A DNA stretch of 5,622 bases, taken from Acidobacteriaceae bacterium (GTDB taxonomy: Bacteria; Acidobacteriota; Terriglobia; Terriglobales; Acidobacteriaceae). The position numbers and the translations under genes were made by a program. This document shows positions 1 through 5,404 of the stretch, piece by piece. The notes beneath the pieces were generated by a model. It did no database searches and was not told the origin of the DNA. It worked only from the letters and a program-made list of their open reading frames with translations. The stretch lies in the NCBI GenBank assembly GCA_030838305.1, contig JAUTWY010000489.1, positions 1 through 5,622 of the forward strand. The letters are read 5' to 3'. Each line of letters starts with the position of its first letter. Position 1 is the stretch's first letter.

Positions 1-2011
1 GAACTCCCAAAGCGATGCGCGGGTCTTGCTCGAACGTGAGCTGCCGGGTTTTCCCTGTTTCTGGCTGCAAGATCCAGAGATTTCCGTGGCCCCCACTATC
101 ACTGAGATAGACAATCTCGCGATCATCCGGCGCAACCGAAGGTATTTGTACGGCTCCGGTTTGATGCGTGACCTGGACAGCGCGCCGCACATTGTCCTGC
201 GGCGTTCCGTCCACGGGATACTTCCAGATGTTGAACTGCAGCCGATCGCGGCTGGCGACTACATTGCCCTCGCGGTCCACATCCGGCGATATGTAAGATA
301 TTTCGCCAAACGTGAGCTGCTGCGGAGTGTTGTTTCTCAGGCGAGCTAGCCACAGGTTCATGATTCGCATGTAAAGGACGGTATCGCCGCGCGAAGAGCT
401 GAAAATCACGCCCGAGCTGTCCGGTAACCAGGAAAAACCTGCCTCCGGATTTCCGTCCTGAGTGATGCGATGCGGCTCGCCGCCGCTGACCGGCAGGTAG
501 AAGATGTCATAGTCAAACGTTCGGCCGCTCTGGTACCCCAGCATGCGATCGTCAGGAGACCAGCGCAAATTGGAATAAATGTAATCCCCAGGAAGTCGGG
601 TGATCAGGTGAGCATTCGACCCATCCCCATCTGCGACTGTCAACTCAATTTGTCCTTGATTCTCTCGCAAGTACGCGATCTGCCTGTCGTGATGGCTCAG
701 ATCAGCAGGAATCAGGCTGCTGACAATCGGGCGTGCGGTGCCGCCCAGCGCGGGAATCTCCCAGACTTGACCCTGTCCATTGGCTTCCGGAGATGGCGAG
801 AAATAAGTCAGGGAACTGGAATCGGCCGACCAGCGTGGCGACAGATGGTCGGCATCATCATGCGTGACCTGCAGCGGCGCTCCCGCGGAGAGCAGCCGTA
901 CCCAAACTTGCCGCCGGCCTCCAAGGTCGGCCGTGAACGCCACCGATTTGCCGTCGGGCGAAAGCGCTGGAAATTCCTCCATACCCACGAAGTCGGTCAG
1001 TCTTTTCACTCCAACGGGCACGCGATTCTCTGTGCGCACTATAATTCGAGGCGCGACAAATCCTGCCGCTGCTGCCAGCACAACAGCAACTGCGACCATG
1101 AGCGGCGGCCACGTTCGGCTAACTTTGCCCACCGATATAGGAACGGCAGGACTGCTTTCATCACGCGAAAGCATTTCCAGGTTGAATGCCAAGTCGCGAG
1201 CCGACTGAAACCTGTCGCCAGGATTTTTTTCAAGGCACCGGTGGACAACGCGCCCCAACGCGGGCGGCAGATTGTGAACACTGGTAGAGAGCTGCGCGGG
1301 TTCCTCTTTGAGGATAGCGCTCACAGTGTCGGCAGCTGTTGCTCCGTGGAAGGCCCGTTTTCCCGAAATCATTTCGTAGCAAGTCGCTCCCAAGGAGAAA
1401 ATGTCGGAGCGAGCATCCGCAGTGAGCCCGCGCACCTGCTCCGGGGACATGTATCCCACCGTTCCGAGCACCATGCCCACCTGAGTGGGATTGAAGCCGG
1501 CAACTGTGCTTTCACGTCCCTCCGGATCTGGGCGGATTAGCTTTGCCAATCCGAAGTCGAGTATTTTCACGAAACCGTCGCGCGTGACCATGACGTTTTC
1601 CGGCTTGACGTCGCGATGCACGATGCCAGCGGCGTGCGCTTTGGCTAGGCCATCGGCGATCTGCGCGACGATCTGCAAGGATTTCTTGATGGGGATCGGA
1701 CCGGCCTCCAGCAGATCGCGCAGGGTCTTGCCGTCCACAAACTCCATGGCAATGTAGGAATTTGCGCCTTCGCAACCCACGTCATAGATGGAGATGATGT
1801 TGGGATGGTTCAGGGCAGACGCGGAGCGCGCTTCCTGTTCGAAACGCCGTAGGCGATCAGGATCGGACGCAAACTCCGGGGACAAAACCTTGATGGCAAC
1901 CAGACGACCCAGGCTGCTCTGGGTGGCGCGGTAAACCTCCCCCATCCCTCCAGAGCCCAACGGCGACTGGATTTCATACGGCCCGAGTTTTGTACCGGCC
2001 GCTAGAGCCAT
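1..2011 (-). CDS. Membrane-anchored Ser/Thr protein kinase with TolB/PD40-type beta-propeller (C-terminus beyond window)
   Basis: The minus-strand frame is open from an ATG at 2011 to the window edge, giving 670 codons without a stop; the stop codon is not in the window. Residues about 12-280 form a Hanks-type kinase: glycine loop GSGGMG (19-24), ATP-binding Lys41, helix-C Glu60, catalytic HRD at 132-134 with Lys136 and Asn139, DFG at 152-154, SPE at 189-191 (the APE position) and Asp203. All catalytic residues are present, so it should be active. A hydrophobic segment at about 303-321 (rich in A and V) is a single membrane helix, placing the rest outside the cytoplasm. From about 336 on there are repeated blades of the type FPALSPDGKSVAFTAD (347-362), NLRWSPDD and SWLPDSSGVIF, typical of PD40/TolB-like propellers. 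No cysteine follows the helix. Family members often run 850-900 residues, so roughly a quarter may be missing. The ATG is chosen because it lies 18 residues before the glycine loop. No Shine-Dalgarno sequence precedes it. It is divergent from the kinase at 2226. Substrate and ligand cannot be told from sequence. Confidence 0.95.
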   Translation of the reverse strand, partial: MALAAGTKLGPYEIQSPLGSGGMGEVYRATQSSLGRLVAIKVLSPEFASDPDRLRRFEQEARSASALNHPNIISIYDVGCEGANSYIAMEFVDGKTLRDLLEAGPIPIKKSLQIVAQIADGLAKAHAAGIVHRDVKPENVMVTRDGFVKILDFGLAKLIRPDPEGRESTVAGFNPTQVGMVLGTVGYMSPEQVRGLTADARSDIFSLGATCYEMISGKRAFHGATAADTVSAILKEEPAQLSTSVHNLPPALGRVVHRCLEKNPGDRFQSARDLAFNLEMLSRDESSPAVPISVGKVSRTWPPLMVAVAVVLAAAAGFVAPRIIVRTENRVPVGVKRLTDFVGMEEFPALSPDGKSVAFTADLGGRRQVWVRLLSAGAPLQVTHDDADHLSPRWSADSSSLTYFSPSPEANGQGQVWEIPALGGTARPIVSSLIPADLSHHDRQIAYLRENQGQIELTVADGDGSNAHLITRLPGDYIYSNLRWSPDDRMLGYQSGRTFDYDIFYLPVSGGEPHRITQDGNPEAGFSWLPDSSGVIFSSSRGDTVLYMRIMNLWLARLRNNTPQQLTFGEISYISPDVDREGNVVASRDRLQFNIWKYPVDGTPQDNVRRAVQVTHQTGAVQIPSVAPDDREIVYLSDSGGHGNLWILQPETGKTRQLTFEQDPRIALGV

Positions 2012-2022
2012 GTGTGCGCGCA

Positions 2023-2028
2023 ATTATA
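2023..2028 (-). promoter_or_regulatory. Consensus -10 box (TATAAT) for the minus-strand kinase
   Basis: Read on the minus strand, 2028-2023 is a perfect TATAAT. It lies 11 bp upstream of the ATG at 2011. No TTGACA-like -35 hexamer is visible at 16-18 bp spacing, where the DNA instead carries a small inverted repeat (2041-2059). No TGn extension is present. If used, transcription would start near 2016-2017 and leave a leader of only about five bases. The match is exact, but a six-base match alone is weak proof. Confidence 0.5.
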
Positions 2029-2040
2029 GCCTGTGCAGCA

Positions 2041-2059
2041 GGTGCAGAGGATGTGCACC
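2041..2059. repeat. 6-bp inverted repeat at the -35 position of the minus-strand kinase promoter
   Basis: GGTGCA (2041-2046) and TGCACC (2054-2059) are perfect inverted copies separated by 7 bp. The element covers the place where a -35 box should lie relative to the TATAAT at 2028-2023. That fits a binding site for an activator replacing the -35 contact, or an operator. The arms are short, so chance is possible. Confidence 0.4.
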
Positions 2060-2069
2060 CATTCTGGAC

Positions 2070-2180
2070 GGTTATGTCGGCAACCCTTCCCTTACCCGGA
2101 TCATGGAAGGGTTGCCCGTCATCCGGGACGATCACAATGTCTCAGGAATGGCCACTTAGTTAGAAGGCTGGTTACGTCGG
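2070..2180 (+). repeat. Pair of 11-bp near-identical direct repeats, 100 bp apart
   Basis: GGTTATGTCGG at 2070-2080 and GGTTACGTCGG at 2170-2180 differ at one base and lie exactly 100 bp apart in the divergent intergenic region. The second copy ends 8 bp upstream of the -35 candidate of the plus-strand kinase (2188). They could be binding sites of a shared regulator or the scars of a duplicated or inserted element; the sequence does not decide. Confidence 0.35.
2079..2127. repeat. Two interleaved perfect inverted repeats (12 bp and 7 bp), pseudoknot-like order
   Basis: Arm A GGCAACCCTTCC (2079-2090) is perfectly inverted at 2105-2116, with a 14-bp loop. Arm B CCCGGAT (2095-2101) lies inside that loop and is perfectly inverted at 2121-2127, outside it. 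The order A-B-A'-B' means the two stems can form a pseudoknot if transcribed, or alternative hairpins or cruciforms as DNA. No T-run follows on either strand, so a Rho-independent terminator is unlikely. The element lies between the two divergent promoter candidates and would not be in either kinase mRNA. It could be a REP/MITE-type dispersed repeat, a protein-binding site, or part of a small unannotated RNA. Confidence 0.7.
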
Positions 2181-2187
2181 GTCGCGA

Positions 2188-2216
2188 TTGTCTGCACTGG
2201 GGCTCTGGCGTAAGAT
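2188..2216 (+). promoter_or_regulatory. Candidate sigma-70-like promoter of the TPR kinase
   Basis: TTGTCT (2188-2193, four of six consensus bases) and TAAGAT (2211-2216, four of six) are separated by an ideal 17 bp. Transcription would start around 2222-2224, only a few bases before the GTG start codon at 2226, so the message would be nearly leaderless. The TAA of the -10 box is also the in-frame stop that bounds the reading frame upstream. Both hexamers are imperfect; confidence is moderate to low. Confidence 0.4.
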
Positions 2217-2225
2217 GCTCGGCCA

Positions 2226-5078
2226 GTGACGGATTCCTCCTCGATCATTGGCCATACCATCTCGCACTACCGCGTGTTGGGAAAACTCGGTGGCGGCGGG
2301 ATGGGTGTGGTCTACGAAGCCGAAGACCTTAAACTCGGTCGTCACGTCGCACTGAAATTCCTTCCTGACGACGTGGCAAAAGACCCGCAAGCATTGGAGC
2401 GCCTTCGGCGCGAAGCGCGTGCTGCATCCGCACTGAACCATCCGAACATCTGCACAATCTACGAAATCGCGGAAGATGGCGTATCTCCGTTCATCGCTAT
2501 GGAGTTCATGGACGGGCAGACGCTGAAGCAAATGATCGGTGGCAGACCGCATCCTCTCGAACAGGTGCTGGAAGTGGGCACGGGGGTTGCGGATGCCCTG
2601 GAGGCGGCACACGAAAAAGGCATCGTCCACCGGGACATTAAGCCTGCGAACGTTTTTGTGACGAAGCGAGGACGCGCGAAGATCCTCGATTTTGGTCTAG
2701 CGAAGCTCACCACCGTCGCAGAAGGTATTAGCCTTTCGGCGATGCCAACAGCGACGTCCGACGAATTGCTGACCAGCCCGGGCAGCACCGTCGGCACGAT
2801 CGCATACATGTCGCCGGAGCAGGCACGCGGCGAAGAGTTGGATGCGCGTACGGATCTGTTTTCGTTCGGTGCGGTGCTCTATGAAATGGCGACCGGGCGG
2901 ATGGCGTTCCCTGGCAATACTGCTGCCGTCGTTCATGATGCGATTTTAAATCGAGCACCAATTCCCTTATCAGTGTTGAGCCCCGGTCTGCCTCTAGAGT
3001 TTGCAAACATCGTCGACAAGGCGCTGGAGAAAGACCGCAAGCTTCGCTACCAGAGTGTGGCCGAGATTCGGAATGACCTGCAGCGGCTGCAGGGCGGTTC
3101 AAGCGCGGCGCGGTTATCCGCAACAACAGGGGCGACGGCTATGGTGCGCCCCGGACAGCCCTGGAAGGTCTTCCTCTCCGCGGCCCTAGCGCTGACGGTG
3201 CTTGCCGTGGGCAGCTACCTGTACTTCCACCGCACACCCAAGCTGATGGGTGAGGACATGCTTGTGCTGGCGGACTTCGCCAACACGACCGGTGACCCAG
3301 TCTTCGACGACACCTTGAAGCAGGCAATTTCCGTACAGTTGGCACAGTCTCCGTTCCTTAACATTCTTTCGAACGCGAGAACCCGGGCCACACTGAAGCT
3401 GATGGCGAAGGCGCCAGATAGCAGGCTGGCGCCGGACGTCGCGAGTGATCTCTGCCAGCGCGCAGGAGGTAAGGCGTACATTTCGGGCTCAATTGCAAGC
3501 CTTGGCAGTCAGTACGTGATCGGGCTCCAAGCAATCAATTGCAAGACAGGCGATCCCCTGGCACAAGAACAGGTCACCGCGGAAAACAAAGAACACATTC
3601 TGAAAGCCCTAGACGAAGCGGCGACGAAACTGCGGGAGAAGCTCGGCGAGTCGCTCAGCACCGTGGAGAAGTTCGACGCACCCCTTGATCAAGCCACGAC
3701 ACCCTCTCTAGAAGCGCTGAAGGCCCTATCAGGGGGCGTTAAAACTCTGCAGGAGAAGGGCAGCGCTGCAGCAATTCCTTTCTTCAAGCACGCCATCGAA
3801 CTTGACCCGAATTTCGCTGCCGCTTACCAAGCGCTGGGGATATCGTACTCCAATCTTAGAGAGCCTGGCCTAGCGACGGAAAACTTGCAGAAGGCTTATG
3901 ATTTGCGCGACAAGGTGAGCGAGCGAGAAAAATTCCGTATCTCGAGCTCCTACTATCTGCTCGTCACCGGCGAACTCGAAAAAGCTATCCAAACCTATGA
4001 GTTGTGGGCCCAGACCTACCCGCGCAACAGCGAACCTTTCGGCAATTTGGGAGTCGATTACACGTATTTGGGACAGTACGAAAAAGGGATTACCGCGAGT
4101 CTTGAGGACCTGCGCTTAAACCCGGGCAGTGCGGCCGCCTTCACCAACCTTGTGGGTCTGTATCCCGCGGTGAATAATCTGGACGAAGCGAGGGCAAAGT
4201 ATGAGCAGGCTCTAGCACACAAAGTTGACAACCCATTCCTGCACGGAAATCGCTACGGAGCGGCTTTTCTGGAGAACGACGCGGCGGAGATGCAGCGGCA
4301 AGTCGACGCGGCTATGGGCAAACCAGGAGAGGACGTGCTCCTTTCGTTCGCCTCAGACACCGAGGCCTTCTACGGACGCCTGGGAGGCGCGCGTAGACTT
4401 TCCCAACGCGCGATCGAGTCGGCTCGCGGCAGCGAGTCAAAAGAAACCGCGGCGGCATGGCGAATGAATGCAGCCCTGCGCGAAGCTGAATTTGACAACA
4501 TGGCGCGTTCGCGCCAGGAAATCGCCCCTGCGCTGGCCGAAGGCCCCACTCGAGATGTAAGCGTTCTCGCTGCTCTGGCATTTTCTCGCATTGGAGATAT
4601 CAACAGCGCAGAGCGGATGGCACGCGATTTAGCCGAACGCTTTCCTCTCAATACAGCGATAAATCGCTATTGGTTGCCGGCCATCTATGCTTCGATCGAA
4701 ATTAGACGCGACAATTTGGGGAAGGCTCTCGAAGACCTCCGCACGACTTCTCTGTACGAACTCGGCTCACCGCTTCCCCAGTTCGAGGTCGGCGGGTCTC
4801 TGTATCCGGTGTACATTCGCGGTCAAATTTACCTCTCGCTGCATCAGGGCAGAGAAGCGGCTGCGGAGTTTCAAAAGTTCTTGGAACACCGTGGTGTCGC
4901 TCTGAATTCCCCATTGGGCGCGCTGGCACGACTTCAGCTCGGCCGCGCTTATGCACTACAGGACAAAACCGTCCAATCCCGAGCCGCCTATCAGGATTTC
5001 TTCAGACTATGGAAGGACGCTGACCCAGACATTCCGATCCTCATCGCAGCGAAGGCCGAGTATGCCAAGCTGAAGTAA
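2226..5078 (+). CDS. Transmembrane Ser/Thr protein kinase with C-terminal TPR sensor region
   Basis: Complete 950-residue protein. Residues about 15-290 are a Hanks-type kinase: glycine loop GGGGMG (22-27), Lys44, helix-C Glu63, HRD at 135-137 with Lys139 and Asn142, DFG at 155-157, SPE at 196-198 and Asp210, all intact. The activation segment has many Ser/Thr (169-191), plausible autophosphorylation sites. A membrane helix spans about 315-334, so residues 335-950 should be extracytoplasmic. Residues about 344-480 (starting VLADFANTTGDPVFDDTL, 347-364) form an alpha/beta-looking module seen in acidobacterial kinases. It holds the only two cysteines after the helix, Cys410 and Cys439. From about 503 to the end the protein is TPR-like, clearest at about 517-560, 603-640 and 895-930. 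Start: an in-frame TAA at 2211 bounds the frame, and the next Met (26) is inside the glycine loop, so the GTG at 2226 must be used. No Shine-Dalgarno is evident. It likely phosphorylates cytoplasmic targets in response to an extracytoplasmic or protein cue; neither is identifiable. Confidence 0.96.
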   Translation: MTDSSSIIGHTISHYRVLGKLGGGGMGVVYEAEDLKLGRHVALKFLPDDVAKDPQALERLRREARAASALNHPNICTIYEIAEDGVSPFIAMEFMDGQTLKQMIGGRPHPLEQVLEVGTGVADALEAAHEKGIVHRDIKPANVFVTKRGRAKILDFGLAKLTTVAEGISLSAMPTATSDELLTSPGSTVGTIAYMSPEQARGEELDARTDLFSFGAVLYEMATGRMAFPGNTAAVVHDAILNRAPIPLSVLSPGLPLEFANIVDKALEKDRKLRYQSVAEIRNDLQRLQGGSSAARLSATTGATAMVRPGQPWKVFLSAALALTVLAVGSYLYFHRTPKLMGEDMLVLADFANTTGDPVFDDTLKQAISVQLAQSPFLNILSNARTRATLKLMAKAPDSRLAPDVASDLCQRAGGKAYISGSIASLGSQYVIGLQAINCKTGDPLAQEQVTAENKEHILKALDEAATKLREKLGESLSTVEKFDAPLDQATTPSLEALKALSGGVKTLQEKGSAAAIPFFKHAIELDPNFAAAYQALGISYSNLREPGLATENLQKAYDLRDKVSEREKFRISSSYYLLVTGELEKAIQTYELWAQTYPRNSEPFGNLGVDYTYLGQYEKGITASLEDLRLNPGSAAAFTNLVGLYPAVNNLDEARAKYEQALAHKVDNPFLHGNRYGAAFLENDAAEMQRQVDAAMGKPGEDVLLSFASDTEAFYGRLGGARRLSQRAIESARGSESKETAAAWRMNAALREAEFDNMARSRQEIAPALAEGPTRDVSVLAALAFSRIGDINSAERMARDLAERFPLNTAINRYWLPAIYASIEIRRDNLGKALEDLRTTSLYELGSPLPQFEVGGSLYPVYIRGQIYLSLHQGREAAAEFQKFLEHRGVALNSPLGALARLQLGRAYALQDKTVQSRAAYQDFFRLWKDADPDIPILIAAKAEYAKLK

Positions 5079-5101
5079 CTGCGCGTATCCGGGGAAAAAG
5101 C

Positions 5102-5133
5102 GAGCACGGAAGGCTCCCACCCTCTCTTTTTTT
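5102..5133 (+). terminator. Weak Rho-independent terminator candidate after the TPR kinase
   Basis: GAGC (5102-5105) can pair with GCTC (5113-5116) around a 7-base loop, and a pyrimidine tract ending in seven T (5127-5133) follows 24 bp after the kinase stop codon. The stem is only four pairs and is separated from the T-run by ten bases, so this is a poor intrinsic terminator. Position and T-run support it; stem strength does not. Confidence 0.3.
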
Positions 5134-5281
5134 CTATCTCTCCGCACCTGAATTTTAAAACTGATTGAGGGAAGCGACGGACGAGGCTCTGGGCGAATCG
5201 TCGGCAAACCTTACCTTGGGATTATTTCAGGGTAGCCCGTGATACGACAAAATGCGCAAGTGCGGCCCAACAATGTGTAGC

Positions 5282-5320
5282 GCGGCGGCGTTCTCAATTG
5301 ACAACTGCTGACACCGCCGC
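5282..5320. repeat. 7-bp GC-rich inverted repeat flanking the -35 region
   Basis: GCGGCGG (5282-5288) and CCGCCGC (5314-5320) are perfect inverted copies, 25 bp apart. They bracket the palindrome and the TTGACA of the third gene's promoter candidate. The second arm ends right before the -10 box. The repeat could support a DNA cruciform or be an outer operator. Low-complexity GC-rich arms of this length also arise by chance in such DNA. Confidence 0.4.
5290..5305. promoter_or_regulatory. 16-bp near-perfect palindrome over the -35 box (candidate operator)
   Basis: The sequence GTTCTCAATTGACAAC is symmetric in seven of eight base pairs about its centre between 5297 and 5298; the only broken pair is 5293/5302. 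Its right half contains the TTGACA -35 box. A dimeric repressor bound here would block RNA polymerase. This is the expected size and placement for a TetR-, MarR- or GntR-like operator, but no regulator gene is in the window to pair with it. Confidence 0.5.
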
Positions 5321-5327
5321 AGATACT
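5298..5327 (+). promoter_or_regulatory. Sigma-70-type promoter candidate for the third gene
   Basis: A perfect TTGACA (5298-5303) is followed after 18 bp by GATACT (5322-5327), which matches TATAAT at four of six positions. Transcription would start near 5333-5335, about 70 bases before the ATG at 5405. This is the strongest two-box promoter match in the window. Confidence 0.55.
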
Positions 5328-5340
5328 GCAATCTGCGCAT

Positions 5341-5383
5341 GTAGGATGCAACGGCACGTCGCCGAAGGGCAATGCCCACCTAC
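5341..5383 (+). promoter_or_regulatory. Foldable 5' leader (three-way-junction-like) upstream of the third gene
   Basis: An outer stem pairs GTAGG (5341-5345) with CCTAC (5379-5383). Inside it lie two hairpins, CGGC/GCCG (5352-5355 with 5361-5364) and GGGC/GCCC (5367-5370 with 5374-5377, three-base loop). The structure begins just after the predicted transcription start and ends 11 bases before the Shine-Dalgarno sequence. It matches no riboswitch class I recognise. The GGGCAATGCCCACC plus CCTAC/GTAGG content also resembles dispersed palindromic repeats that I recall from intergenic DNA of several phyla, so it may simply be such a repeat. Confidence 0.4.
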
Positions 5384-5394
5384 GATCTCATCGT

Positions 5395-5399
5395 GGAGG
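5395..5399 (+). promoter_or_regulatory. Shine-Dalgarno sequence deciding the third gene's start
   Basis: GGAGG lies 5 bases before the ATG at 5405. It is the only strong ribosome binding site in the window. It selects 5405 over the in-frame GTG at 5393 and the ATG at 5372; the latter would sit inside the predicted leader hairpin. Confidence 0.7.
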
Positions 5400-5404
5400 C
5401 CTAC

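Larger units (their letters stand above)
5079..5404. other. Intergenic region between the TPR kinase and the truncated third gene
   Basis: This 326-bp stretch has no supportable gene. Short reverse-strand frames here lack a ribosome binding site and recognisable content. It contains, in order, a weak terminator candidate, an AT-richer patch around TTTTAAAA (near 5153-5160), a 17-bp segment (5229-5245) resembling one in the other intergenic region, a promoter candidate with an overlapping palindrome, and a foldable leader. The reading frame of the third gene can be extended to an ATG at 5372, but that start is disfavoured. Confidence 0.7.

Noticed and set aside
470..1540. Plus-strand 356-codon open frame
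   Set aside because: It is antisense to the minus-strand kinase, whose frame has intact kinase motifs, a membrane helix and propeller blades. The plus frame has no recognisable domain and an Arg/Cys/His-rich composition typical of a shadow frame in GC-rich DNA.
2079..2116. 12-bp inverted repeat read as a Rho-independent terminator
   Set aside because: No T-run follows on either strand, and neither flanking gene points into it, since both are transcribed away from the region.
2033..2332. Plus-strand 99-codon frame across the divergent intergenic region
   Set aside because: It overlaps the inverted repeats, the promoter and the first 107 bases of the real kinase in another frame; its product resembles no known protein.
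2172..2630. Minus-strand 152-codon frame opposite the TPR kinase's catalytic domain
   Set aside because: It is antisense to the glycine loop and helix C coding region, with no ribosome binding site and no domain signature.
5007..5207. Minus-strand 66-codon frame downstream of the TPR kinase
   Set aside because: It starts in the spacer without a ribosome site and reads into the antisense of the kinase's conserved C-terminus; best explained as chance.
5372..5404. Upstream in-frame ATG (5372) and GTG (5393) as starts of the third gene
   Set aside because: The ATG at 5372 lies inside a predicted hairpin and adds residues not expected for the family-like N-terminus; GGAGG is correctly spaced only for 5405.
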